Origin: Enhydrobacter aerosaccus
GTDB taxonomy: Bacteria; Pseudomonadota; Alphaproteobacteria; Reyranellales; Reyranellaceae
Assembly (NCBI GenBank): GCA_903832005.1
Contig: CAIKZO010000112.1
Coordinates: 1-64,000, forward strand
Length of the DNA stretch: 64,000 nt
Direction: 5' to 3'
The position numbers and the translations under genes were made by a program. Numbering within the stretch: position 1 is the stretch's first letter; every line of letters begins with the position of its first letter. This document shows positions 50,840-59,225 of this stretch, piece by piece. The notes beneath the pieces were generated by a model. It ran no database searches. It saw only the letters and a program-made list of their open reading frames with translations, and had not been told where the DNA came from.

Positions 50840-51652
50840 ATGTCCGAGTGGCAAAAACGCTACCAGCGCCTGTTGTTCGATCGCCCGCATCCCAAGGTGC
50901 TGCGCGTCACCATGAACCGGCCGGAAAAATACAACGCGACCGACGCGATCATGCATCGCGAACTGGTCGACGTGTGGCGCGACATCGACGGTGACGACAC
51001 GGTCAATTGCGTGATCATCCAGGGCGCGGGCGGCAAGGTGTTCTCGGCCGGCGGCGACTTCGACATCATCGAAAAGAATATGAAGGATCACAACGCGCTG
51101 CTGCGGACGTGGAAGGAAGCGCGCGACATCGTCTACAACGTGATCAACTGTTCCAAGCCGATCGTCAGCACCATGCGCGGCCCCGCCGTCGGCGCGGGTC
51201 TCGTGGCCGGCATCCTGGCCGACGTGTCGATCGCTTCGAATAAGGCCAAGATCATCGACGGCCATACGCGGCTGGGCGTCGCCGCGGGCGATCACGCCTG
51301 CATCGTCTGGCCGCTGCTCTGCGGCATGGCCAAGGCCAAGTACTATCTCCTTCTGTGCGAAGCCATCGACGGCGAGGAAGCCGAGCGCATCGGGCTCGTT
51401 TCTCTCTGCGTCGAGGACGACCAGCTCGAGGCCAAGGGCCTCGAAGTCGCGACCAAGCTGGCCGAAGGCGCGCAGAGCTCGATCCGCTTCACCAAGTACG
51501 CGCTCAACAACTGGCTGCGCATGATGGGCCCAACCTTCGATACGTCGCTCGGTCTGGAGATGCTGGGCTTCCTCGGTCCCGACGTGAAGGAAGGCCTCGC
51601 GTCGCACCTGGAGAAGCGCAAGCCCAAGTTCGATCCCTACTCGCCGCTGTGA
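50840..51652 (+). CDS. Enoyl-CoA hydratase/isomerase family protein
   Basis: 270 residues in the crotonase fold. [16 protein letters not shown] is the typical N-terminal motif, [15 protein letters not shown] the first oxyanion loop, and [20 protein letters not shown] the second. [20 protein letters not shown] replaces the usual LGLVPGAGG region, so the catalytic glutamates of ordinary hydratases are not clearly present. AGGAG precedes the ATG. A BadH-like dehydrogenase follows after 10 bases, suggesting successive steps on a cyclic or branched acyl-CoA. Confidence 0.85.
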   Translation: MSEWQKRYQRLLFDRPHPKVLRVTMNRPEKYNATDAIMHRELVDVWRDIDGDDTVNCVIIQGAGGKVFSAGGDFDIIEKNMKDHNALLRTWKEARDIVYNVINCSKPIVSTMRGPAVGAGLVAGILADVSIASNKAKIIDGHTRLGVAAGDHACIVWPLLCGMAKAKYYLLLCEAIDGEEAERIGLVSLCVEDDQLEAKGLEVATKLAEGAQSSIRFTKYALNNWLRMMGPTFDTSLGLEMLGFLGPDVKEGLASHLEKRKPKFDPYSPL

Positions 51653-51662
51653 GGAACGCATC

Positions 51663-52415
51663 ATGCGCGGATTGAAAGGCAAGAACGTCATCGTCACTGG
51701 CGGCGGCGGCGCGATCGGCGGCGCGATCTGCCGCCGCTTTGCGGAGTACGGCGCGCACGTCGGCGTGTTCGACAAGAACCTCGACGGCGCGAACAAGGTC
51801 GCGGCCGAGATCAAGGGCTTCGCGTCCGGCGTCGACATCGCCGACTACGAAGCCGTCGGTCGCGCCATCGCCCAGTTCGAAAAGGAGGTCGGCCCGACCG
51901 ACATCCTGGTGAACAACGCGGGCTGGGACAAATTCGCCAACTTCGTCGATACCACGCCCGACCTCTGGGATACGCTGATCGGCATCAACCTGCGCGGTCC
52001 GCTCAACATGAGCCACTTCGTGCTGAAGACCATGGTGAGTCGCGGCAGCGGCCGCATCGTCAACATCGCCTCCGATGCTGGCCGTGTCGGCTCCTCACAG
52101 GAGGCGGTCTATTCGGCCTGCAAGGGCGGCATCATTGCCTTCACCAAGACGGTGGCACGCGAAGTGGCGCGCAAGGGCATCACCCTGAATGCAGTCTGCC
52201 CCGGCCCGACGGACACGCCGCTGCTCGCGGCCGTCGCCGGCGACGACGAGCGCGGTCAGAAGGTACGCGCGGCGCTTGTTAGCGCGATCCCAATGAAGCG
52301 GGTCGGCCAGCCGGAAGATATTCCCGGCGCTGTCTGCTTCTTGGCCAGCGACGACGCGGCCTTCATCACCGGCCAGACGATCAGCGTGTCGGGCGGCTTG
52401 ACCATGCACGGCTAG
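51663..52415 (+). CDS. SDR dehydrogenase, BadH-like (hydroxyacyl-CoA type)
   Basis: 250 residues. VIVTGGGGAIGGAICRRFAE (NAD site), ILVNNAGWDKFANF, IVNIASDAGRVGSSQEAVYS and the YxxxK of AVYSACKGG are classical SDR motifs. The stretch GRVGSSQEAVYSACKGGIIA and the end GQTISVSGGLTMHG closely recall BadH, the 2-hydroxycyclohexanecarboxyl-CoA dehydrogenase of alicyclic acid degradation (comparison from memory). It lies between an enoyl-CoA hydratase gene and a TauD-type dioxygenase gene with short gaps, so these three probably form one operon. Confidence 0.85.
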   Translation: MRGLKGKNVIVTGGGGAIGGAICRRFAEYGAHVGVFDKNLDGANKVAAEIKGFASGVDIADYEAVGRAIAQFEKEVGPTDILVNNAGWDKFANFVDTTPDLWDTLIGINLRGPLNMSHFVLKTMVSRGSGRIVNIASDAGRVGSSQEAVYSACKGGIIAFTKTVAREVARKGITLNAVCPGPTDTPLLAAVAGDDERGQKVRAALVSAIPMKRVGQPEDIPGAVCFLASDDAAFITGQTISVSGGLTMHG

Positions 52416-52432
52416 CAGCAGGAGAATTCCAC

Positions 52433-53311
52433 ATGACCCAACTCTGGATACAGCCGACCGGCGCCGCGCTTGCGGCCGATGTCTACGGCGTCGACCTCTC
52501 GAAGCCGATGGACGACACCACGTTCGACACGATCGCCAAGGCGTGGGGCGAGCATCTGGTCCTGCGCTTCTCGGGACAGAAGCTCGACGATCCGACCCTG
52601 ATGAAGTTCAGCGCGCGCTTCGGCGAGCTCGATCGCGTGCCGGTCGCGGCTGCCGGCCTCGACCGCAAGGACTCGGGCGTCACCGACGAGGCGATCGACT
52701 GGGTGGCGGTGATCGCCAGCGTGAAGAAGGACGGCAAGGCGATGGGCGGCCTCGGCTCCTACGAACTCGTCTGGCACACCGACATGTCCTATAATCCGCT
52801 GCCGCCACGCGCGAGCCTGCTCTATGCGCTCGAAGTGCCACCCGACGGCGGCAACACCGGCTTCCTCAATATGTATGCCGCCTACGAGACGCTGTCGGAA
52901 AAACTGAAGCAGGCGATCGAGGGCAAGACTTGTATCCACGATTCGAGCCGCAACTCGGCGGGTGAGCTGCGCCGCGGTTTCCAGACCACGCTCGACGTGA
53001 CCAAAACGCCAGGCGCCGTGCATCCCCTCGTCCGCCTTCACCCCTTGACCAAGCGCAAGGCGCTGTTCCTCGGACGGCGGCCGGGCGCCTACGTCCATGG
53101 CCTGTCCGTCGAAGAGAGCGAAGAGCTGCTGAACGCGCTGTGGGCGCACGCTACGCAGGAGCGCTTCGCCTGGTACCAGAAGTGGCGGATCGGCGATCTC
53201 GTGATGTGGGACAACCGCTGCGTCATGCATCGTCGCGACGCCTTCGACGAGAGCCTGCGCCGCCTGATGCATCGCACGCAGATCGTGGGTGAACCGGTGC
53301 TGGCCGGCTGA
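52433..53311 (+). CDS. TauD/TfdA-family Fe(II)/2-oxoglutarate dioxygenase
   Basis: 292 residues. The HxD of the iron site is in LVWHTDMSYNPLPPRAS, the distal His is in WDNRCVMHRRDAF, and the 2-oxoglutarate-binding Arg is in RRLMHRTQIVGEP. TauD/TfdA enzymes hydroxylate carbons next to sulfonate, ether or other groups. The substrate is unknown; linkage to the enoyl-CoA hydratase and BadH-like genes suggests it opens or primes a catabolic substrate. GGAG precedes the ATG. Confidence 0.88.
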   Translation: MTQLWIQPTGAALAADVYGVDLSKPMDDTTFDTIAKAWGEHLVLRFSGQKLDDPTLMKFSARFGELDRVPVAAAGLDRKDSGVTDEAIDWVAVIASVKKDGKAMGGLGSYELVWHTDMSYNPLPPRASLLYALEVPPDGGNTGFLNMYAAYETLSEKLKQAIEGKTCIHDSSRNSAGELRRGFQTTLDVTKTPGAVHPLVRLHPLTKRKALFLGRRPGAYVHGLSVEESEELLNALWAHATQERFAWYQKWRIGDLVMWDNRCVMHRRDAFDESLRRLMHRTQIVGEPVLAG

Positions 53312-53334
53312 TGAAGGCCCACTAAGAGAGTGTT

Positions 53335-53418
53335 GCTGGGGGGCGCGTCACTCCAGTGATGCGTCATGCGGCCAGCCAGCAGCCCTTGATCGCGCCACTG
53401 GAGTGGCGCGCCCCCAGC
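53335..53418. repeat. REPIN-like nested inverted repeat
   Basis: Left arm 53335-53358 and right arm 53396-53418 are complementary over about 23 bases (GCTGGGGG...CACTCCAGTG against its complement) with two differences, separated by 37 bases. Each arm also contains its own small palindrome (GCGCCACTGGAGTGGCGC on the right, a one-mismatch version on the left). Two opposed palindromic units make a REPIN-like structure, or a bidirectional transcript end, in the gap between convergent tauD-like and ABC genes. Confidence 0.5.
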
Positions 53419-53422
53419 GGCC

Positions 53423-55282
53423 TTAGCGATAGCCTGCGGCCTGCAGCTCGAACAGTTCGGAATAGAGGCCTGGCCTCGACACCAGCTCCTCATGCGTGCC
53501 GGTGGCCTCCACCTTCCCGTCCGCGAGCACGAAGATGCGGTCGGCCATGCGTACACTCGAAAAGCGGTGCGAGATCAGCACGGCGGTCTTGCCCTGGCTC
53601 AGCTCCTTGAAGCGCTGGAAGACTTCGAACTCGGCCCGCGCGTCGAGCGCCGCCGTCGGCTCGTCGAGGATCAGCACCTCGGCCTCGCGCATATAGGCGC
53701 GGGCGATCGCGACTTTCTGCCATTCGCCACCCGACAGTTCGACGCCGTTCTTGAAGCGCTTGCCGATCCGTTGCGCATATCCGCCAGGCAGGCGCTGGAT
53801 CACCTGGTCGGCCTGGCTGCGCTCGGCGGCGCGCTCGACGCGCGCGTGGTCGTCGCGCGCCTCGATGCGGCCGACGGCGATGTTGTCGCCCGCCGTGAAG
53901 TTGTAGCGCACGAAATCCTGGAAGATGACGCCCATGCTGCCGCGCAGCGCTTCAAGGTCGTAGTCGCGCAGGTCGCGGCCATCGAGCAGGATGCGGCCCT
54001 CGTCGGGGTCGTAGAGCCGGGTCAGCAGCTTCACCAAGGTGGTCTTGCCGGCGCCGTTCTCGCCAACCAGCGCCACCACCTCACCCGCCTGCAGCGTGAA
54101 GTTCAGGTGCCGCACCGCCCAGCGCTCGGCGCCGGGGTAGATGAAGCCCACGTCCTCGAACACGAAGCCCTCGCGAATCGGATGTGGAAAGGGTGCGGGG
54201 TCCTGCGGCGACAAGATCTCCGGCTTCGTGTCGAAGAAGGAGAAGAGGTCGCTGAGGTAGAGCGCCTGCCCTGCCGTCGACGAGAAGCCCGTCAGCAGCC
54301 CTTCCAGCAAGGTGCGCAAGCGCAGGAAGGAACCCGACAGGAACGCGAGATCGCCGACCGTGAACTCGCCCTCCAATGTACGCCAGGCGATGTAGGCATA
54401 GGCCGCGTAGTACCCAATCGTGCCGAGGGTCGTGAACACGCCGCCCCACGCGGCGCGGCGGATCGCGAGATTGCGGTTGGCGTCGTAGAAACTCTTGGCA
54501 AGGCGCTTGTAGTGTTCGATCAGGAAGCCGTTCAGGCCGAAGATCTTCACTTCCTTGACTGTCTCGGCGCTGGCCGCCGTCTGCCGCACATAGTCGAGCT
54601 CGCGCCGCTCGGGCGTGCGGCCGAAGTCGAGAGTGTAGGTCTGGGCGTTGAAATGCGCCTCGCCCAGGAACGCCGGGATAAGCGCCACGAGCAGCAGCAC
54701 GATCAGCCACGGCGCATAGACCAGCAGGCCCGCGGCGAAGCTCGCCACCGTGACCAGGTCCTGCGCCTGGCTGAAGAGCTGGCCCATCAGCGTGAGCCGG
54801 CCGCTGGTCTGGCGTCGCGCGCGCTCGAGCTGGTCCTGGAACTCGGCATCCTCGAAATCCTCGAGGTCGAGCGTGGCGGCATGCTCCATCAGACGCACGC
54901 TGGAGGAGTTGCTCACCCGCTCCGACAACAGGCTGTCGACCAGCGACACCACCCGACCCAGCACGTCCGACAGAACGGCGAGCCCAAACTCCGCTAGCAA
55001 CAGCATCGCCAGTCCCGTCAACAGACCGCTCGCCAGCCAATCGTGGACCGTCACCGGCCGCGCCGGCATCGCCACCAGCCTCACCACATCGTCAATGATC
55101 AGCTTGCCGATATAGAGGCTTATCACCGGCAGGAGCGCGCGCACGAGGCGCAGCAACACGAGTCCCATCGTGAGGCCGGGGCTCGTGCGCCAGACCATGG
55201 ACACGAACGGGCGCAAGGTGCGCAGCGCGCCGAAACGCTCCCGGAAGGTGCGCGGGTTAGGAATCGTTCGGGGATCGCTCAC
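53423..55282 (-). CDS. ABC exporter, fused membrane and ATP-binding domains
   Basis: 619 residues. The N-terminal half has about six membrane segments (LVLLRLVRALLPVISLYIGK, LLTGLAMLLLAEFGLAVLSD, VASFAAGLLVYAPWLIVLLL, TLGTIGYYAAYAYIAW). The C-terminal ATPase has Walker A GENGAGKTTLVK, the Q loop MGVIFQDF, the signature LSGGEWQKVAIARAY, Walker B VLILDEPTAALD and the H loop LISHR. This is the half- or homodimer exporter type; the substrate is unknown. It is convergent with the dioxygenase gene. Confidence 0.92.
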   Translation of the reverse strand: MSDPRTIPNPRTFRERFGALRTLRPFVSMVWRTSPGLTMGLVLLRLVRALLPVISLYIGKLIIDDVVRLVAMPARPVTVHDWLASGLLTGLAMLLLAEFGLAVLSDVLGRVVSLVDSLLSERVSNSSSVRLMEHAATLDLEDFEDAEFQDQLERARRQTSGRLTLMGQLFSQAQDLVTVASFAAGLLVYAPWLIVLLLVALIPAFLGEAHFNAQTYTLDFGRTPERRELDYVRQTAASAETVKEVKIFGLNGFLIEHYKRLAKSFYDANRNLAIRRAAWGGVFTTLGTIGYYAAYAYIAWRTLEGEFTVGDLAFLSGSFLRLRTLLEGLLTGFSSTAGQALYLSDLFSFFDTKPEILSPQDPAPFPHPIREGFVFEDVGFIYPGAERWAVRHLNFTLQAGEVVALVGENGAGKTTLVKLLTRLYDPDEGRILLDGRDLRDYDLEALRGSMGVIFQDFVRYNFTAGDNIAVGRIEARDDHARVERAAERSQADQVIQRLPGGYAQRIGKRFKNGVELSGGEWQKVAIARAYMREAEVLILDEPTAALDARAEFEVFQRFKELSQGKTAVLISHRFSSVRMADRIFVLADGKVEATGTHEELVSRPGLYSELFELQAAGYR

Positions 55283-55321
55283 GTAAACTGACTATTGAGG
55301 GACCGGATTGCGGCCCAATAT

Positions 55322-56338
55322 CTAGCCCATCCCCGGCATTTTGAGGGCAGACGAACGCCGCTCCGGCATCGGATCCTCGAAGGCCCGCGGATAGCGCTTG
55401 GGCCGGGCAGAGACTTTGTCCAACCGGTCGAACGCTTCCTTCGGCAACGTCCAGCCGCCGGCCTTCAGCGTGTCTGACAACTGCTCGGCGTTGCGCGCGC
55501 CCACGATCGCCGAGGTCATGAACGGCTTGTCCATCACCCAGCGCAGCGCCACCTGCGCCGGTGTTCGGCCGAGTTCCTTGGCCACGTCGAGCAAGGTCTG
55601 CAGGATCTCCTCATGATTAGGCGCAAAGAACCTGTGCTGGAAGCCCCAGCCCTCGGCCGAGCGCGTGCCCTGCACCTTGAGGTTGCCGGGCAAATACTTG
55701 CCGGCAAGATAGCCCGAGGCCAGCGGCGACCACGCCACGCAGCCCAGGCCCTTGAGCTCGAGTGCAGGCACGATCTCCTCGTCGATGTCGCGCACCACGA
55801 GGCTGTACTGTGGCTGGTAGCAGGAGAAGCGCTCCCAACCCTTGGTGTCGCTGATCCACATCGCCTCCATCAGCCGCCACGCCTCGTAGTTCGAGCAGGC
55901 GGTGTAGAGGATCTTGCCGTCACGCACGAGATCGTCGAGCGCGCGCAGCACTTCCTCGAGCGGCGTCGTGTGGTCGACGTGGTGGACGAAGTAGACATCG
56001 AGATAGTCGGTCTGCAGCCGCTTCAGGCTGCCTTCGATCTGCTGCTTGATGTGCAGCCGCGAGTTGCCCGAATCGTTGGGCCGCCCGCCCATCGGATTGA
56101 AGAACTTCGAGGCGATGATGGCGTCCTGGCGCTTGCCCTTCAGCGCCACGCCCAGCATCGTCTCCGACGTACCGCCGACATAGGAATTGGCCGTGTCGAA
56201 GAAGGTCAACCCGGCGTCGAGCGCCGTGTTGACCATCTTGGTGGCGCCGTCCTGATCGGCGCCGTTGCCGAAGGTCATGGTCCCGAGGCAGATCTCTGAT
56301 ACGCGGAGACCGGCCCGGCCAAGATTACGATACTGCAT
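55322..56338 (-). CDS. Aldo/keto reductase
   Basis: 338 residues, an NADPH-dependent TIM-barrel oxidoreductase. MQYRNLGRAGLRVSEICLGT opens the protein. The catalytic Asp/Tyr are in FFDTANSYVGGTSETMLG, the Lys in IIASKFFNPMGG and the His in DVYFVHHVDHTTPLEEVL. VALRWVMDKPFMTSAIVGAR forms the cofactor site, as in YghZ/Tas-like reductases. ATG 56338 is chosen; the frame extends upstream only through another gene. A tiny secreted gene lies two bases before it. Confidence 0.9.
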   Translation of the reverse strand: MQYRNLGRAGLRVSEICLGTMTFGNGADQDGATKMVNTALDAGLTFFDTANSYVGGTSETMLGVALKGKRQDAIIASKFFNPMGGRPNDSGNSRLHIKQQIEGSLKRLQTDYLDVYFVHHVDHTTPLEEVLRALDDLVRDGKILYTACSNYEAWRLMEAMWISDTKGWERFSCYQPQYSLVVRDIDEEIVPALELKGLGCVAWSPLASGYLAGKYLPGNLKVQGTRSAEGWGFQHRFFAPNHEEILQTLLDVAKELGRTPAQVALRWVMDKPFMTSAIVGARNAEQLSDTLKAGGWTLPKEAFDRLDKVSARPKRYPRAFEDPMPERRSSALKMPGMG

Positions 56339-56340
56339 GT

Positions 56341-56628
56341 TCAACCATCTCCACGCGACGGCAGGGTAAACTTGTTGTCCCGCAACGCCTGCTCGAGCAC
56401 GGGAATGCCGGCGGACGTGTTGCCCGCCTTGCAGTTCGCGATCGCGTTCTCGTGAGCCGCGACGGGCGACGCGAACGTAGGCCGCGGATCTTCCGGATTG
56501 TTGACGTAGGTGCGGTAGAGTTTGACCAACTTGTCGCAATATGCGGCATCGCCGCTGCTTTGCGCAGACGCCGTCGCCGACAGTCCCGTTCCGATGGCAA
56601 GAATCAGCAGTACGTATATTCGTTGCAT
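56341..56628 (-). CDS. Small secreted protein of unknown function
   Basis: 95 residues. A signal peptide (MQRIYVLLILAIGTGLSATA, cleavage near ASA) is followed by a mature part with two cysteines (YCDKLVKLYRTYV, ENAIANCKAGNTSAGIPVLE) that probably form a disulfide. Similar short periplasmic proteins of unknown function occur in this group, but I cannot name the family. It is embedded in a run of metabolic genes with 2-base gaps on each side, so it is translated from the ACAD/AKR transcript. Confidence 0.6.
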   Translation of the reverse strand: MQRIYVLLILAIGTGLSATASAQSSGDAAYCDKLVKLYRTYVNNPEDPRPTFASPVAAHENAIANCKAGNTSAGIPVLEQALRDNKFTLPSRGDG

Positions 56629-56630
56629 GA

Positions 56631-57845
56631 TCAAAGCCCCAACATTGCTTTGGCGAGCACGTTGCGTTGGACCTCCGACGACCCGCCATAGATCGTCGTC
56701 TTCCGGGTGTTGAAATAGCGCGGCGAGACGTCGTCGACGTATTCGCCGCCGACCGGAACGATGTTGCTGTCGTAGTTGCGCAATTCGGTGAAAGGCGTGC
56801 CGTACCAGCCGACGGCCTCGACGGCGAGCTCGGTCACCTTCTGCCCCGCTTCGGTGCCGCGCATCTTCACGATCGAAGCCTGGGTTCCCGGATTGTCGCC
56901 GGTCTTCATGCTCGAATAGAACATCAGCTCGTTCATCTCGACGGCATCGATCTCCATCTCGAGAGCAGCCATCTTCTCGCGCCACTTCGGATTGTCGGAG
57001 AGCGGCTCGCCGTCATCGAACTGGGTGTGCGACAGTTCCTTGAGGTGACGAAAGGCCTTGCGCAGGCGCGGACCGAAGGCCTGGCCGCCGCGCTCGAACT
57101 CGAGCAGGTATTTGGCGTAGGTCCAGCCCTTGTTCTCCTCGCCCACGAGATTCTCGACCGGCACCTTCACGTCGGTGAAGAACACCTGGTTGACCTCGTG
57201 CCGCATCGGCGTGCGCGTGCCGTCGACCAGGTAGATCGGATCGACCTTGATGCCCGGCGTCTTCATGTCGATCAGCAGGAAGGAGATACCCTCCTGGCGC
57301 TTGCCCTCGTTCGAGGTACGCACGAGACAGAAGATCCAGTCGGCGAAGTGGGCGTTGGTCGTCCAGATCTTTTGGCCGTTCACGACATAGAAATCACCCT
57401 GCCGTTCGGCCTTTGTGCGCAGTGACGCGAGGTCGGAACCCGAGCCCGGCTCGGAGTAGCCTTGGCACCAGAGTTCCTCGGCCGCGGCAATCTTGGGCAG
57501 GAAGCGCTTCTTCTGCGCGTCGCTGCCGTATTTCATCAGGACCGGCGCCACCATCTTGATGCTGAACGACGAGAGATAAGGCGAGTCGGCGCGCGCCATT
57601 TCCATCTCGAAGATGAACTTCTGCGTAGAATTCCAGCCCGGGCCGCCATGTTCCTTCGGCCAGTTCGGGCAGAGCCAGCCGCGCCCGGCGAGTTTTTTCT
57701 GCCATTGCAGCAGCCGCTCCTTGGAGACGTGGCTGGTGCGGCTGCGACGGCTCTCCTCCGCCACCTCCGCCGGCATGTTAGCGGTGATCCAGTCGCGCAC
57801 TTCCTTCTGGAAGGCGAGTTCCTCGGCGTTGAAGGCCAGATCCAT
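56631..57845 (-). CDS. Acyl-CoA dehydrogenase (second of tandem pair)
   Basis: 404 residues. MDLAFNAEELAFQKEVRDWI, CQGYSEPGSGSDLASLRTKA, NGQKIWTTNAHFADWIFCLV and YGGSSEVQRNVLAKAMLGL are acyl-CoA dehydrogenase family motifs with FAD and CoA sites. In the position of the catalytic Glu of medium-chain enzymes (YEGT) this protein has YGGS, as in the PimC/FadE-type group that uses another base or works as a heteromer. It starts 2 bases after the homologous dehydrogenase gene upstream. The genes probably encode two subunits or two successive enzymes. Confidence 0.9.
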   Translation of the reverse strand: MDLAFNAEELAFQKEVRDWITANMPAEVAEESRRSRTSHVSKERLLQWQKKLAGRGWLCPNWPKEHGGPGWNSTQKFIFEMEMARADSPYLSSFSIKMVAPVLMKYGSDAQKKRFLPKIAAAEELWCQGYSEPGSGSDLASLRTKAERQGDFYVVNGQKIWTTNAHFADWIFCLVRTSNEGKRQEGISFLLIDMKTPGIKVDPIYLVDGTRTPMRHEVNQVFFTDVKVPVENLVGEENKGWTYAKYLLEFERGGQAFGPRLRKAFRHLKELSHTQFDDGEPLSDNPKWREKMAALEMEIDAVEMNELMFYSSMKTGDNPGTQASIVKMRGTEAGQKVTELAVEAVGWYGTPFTELRNYDSNIVPVGGEYVDDVSPRYFNTRKTTIYGGSSEVQRNVLAKAMLGL

Positions 57846-57847
57846 GA

Positions 57848-59059
57848 TCAGAGTCCCAACATCACCTTCGACATGATCCCGCGCTGCACTTCGGACGAGC
57901 CGCCGTAGATCGTCATCTTGCGGCCGTTGAAGTAGCGCGGCGCCAGCACGTCGGCGCCCTCGGGGCCGATCGGCTCGACGTTGGAGTTCCAGGTGCGCTG
58001 CTCGGGGAACGGCATCGAGTACCAGCCGACGGCCTCGACCGCGAACTCCTGGACCTGCTGCATGACCTCAGTGCCGCGCAGCTTGATCATCGACGACAGC
58101 GGGCCCGGGTTCTGACCCGACGCGAGCTTGGAATAGAATTCCTGCTCGAACATCTCGAGGCCGGAGATCTCGATGTCCATGCGCGCCAGCTTCTCGCGCC
58201 ACGCGGCATCGGCCATGATCGAGTCCTCGCCCTCGGGCTGCGCCTGTGCGAGGCGCTTCAGCCGCTCGAAGCCCGAGCGCAGGCGCGGGCTATACGGATT
58301 GCCGCCGCGCTCGAACTCGAGCAGGTACTTGGCGTAGGTCCAGCCCATGTTCTCCTCGCCCACGCGATTGGAGACCGGCACCTTCACGTCGGTGAAGAAG
58401 ACGGAGTTCACTTCCTGCGTACCGGCGCGATTGCCGTCGGCGGTGATGATCGGTTCGACCGAGATGCCCGGCGTCTTCATGTCGATCAAAAGGAAGGAGA
58501 TGCCTTCCTGACGCTTGCCCTCGTTCGAGGTGCGCACGAGGCAGAAAATCCAGTCGGCGGTCTGCGCCAGGGTCGTCCAGGTCTTCTGGCCGTTGACGAT
58601 ATAGAAGTCGCCTTGCAACTCGGCCTTGGTGCGCAGGCTCGCGAGGTCGGAGCCCGAGCCTGGCTCTGAATAGCCCTGGCACCAGATCAGGTCGGAGTTC
58701 AGCATCGGCGGCAGGTGCTGCTTCTTCTGCGCGTCCGAGCCGTACTTCATGATCACCGGCGCGCACATCTTGGGGCCGAACGGCGAGGTGCCGGGCGCGC
58801 CCGCCTTCGCCATCTCCATCTCGAAGATATATTTCTGCGTCGTGGTGAAGCCCGGCCCGCCGAATTCCTTGGGCCAGCCAGTGCAGAGCCAGCCCTTCTT
58901 CGCCAGGCGCTTCTGCCAGTCGATCAGGCGCTCCTTCGGCATGTAGGCGTTCCGGCCGGCCTTGATCTCACCCATGATCTCGGGCGTGAGATTGTCCTTC
59001 AGCCAGTCGCGGACCTCTTGCTGGAAGGCGATTTCTTCTTTGCCGAACGTCAAATCCAT
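57848..59059 (-). CDS. Acyl-CoA dehydrogenase (first of tandem pair)
   Basis: 403 residues, closely related to the next gene on the strand, and starting MDLTFGKEEIAFQQEVRDWL. It has the same CQGYSEPGSGSDLASLRTKA segment and a matching end (MTIYGGSSEVQRGIMSKVML), including YGGS instead of YEGT. It is the first gene of the leftward run ACAD-ACAD-small secreted protein-aldo/keto reductase. ATG 59059 is preceded by AGGAGC; the frame back to 59128 is rejected. Heteromeric alpha-beta acyl-CoA dehydrogenases with adjacent genes are known for sterol side-chain and dicarboxylate degradation. Confidence 0.9.
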   Translation of the reverse strand: MDLTFGKEEIAFQQEVRDWLKDNLTPEIMGEIKAGRNAYMPKERLIDWQKRLAKKGWLCTGWPKEFGGPGFTTTQKYIFEMEMAKAGAPGTSPFGPKMCAPVIMKYGSDAQKKQHLPPMLNSDLIWCQGYSEPGSGSDLASLRTKAELQGDFYIVNGQKTWTTLAQTADWIFCLVRTSNEGKRQEGISFLLIDMKTPGISVEPIITADGNRAGTQEVNSVFFTDVKVPVSNRVGEENMGWTYAKYLLEFERGGNPYSPRLRSGFERLKRLAQAQPEGEDSIMADAAWREKLARMDIEISGLEMFEQEFYSKLASGQNPGPLSSMIKLRGTEVMQQVQEFAVEAVGWYSMPFPEQRTWNSNVEPIGPEGADVLAPRYFNGRKMTIYGGSSEVQRGIMSKVMLGL

Positions 59060-59225
59060 GGGGCGCTCCTTAGGGGCACAGACCCTACTGCCCCGGGTTC
59101 CAGCGCGTAAAGCAGCACGACGGTTCACAGTTCATTCACCTATCGACATATATAGTGCAAATAAAATGCAAGTGAGCTAGCGTCCAGGACGATGGGGCAT
59201 CGCGGCGCTTAACGGGGGGACTACC

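Noticed and set aside
48869..51838. A 989-residue minus-strand open frame over ppiD, trpE and the enoyl-CoA hydratase gene
   Set aside because: It is antisense to three genes with clear family motifs and shows no recognisable domain.
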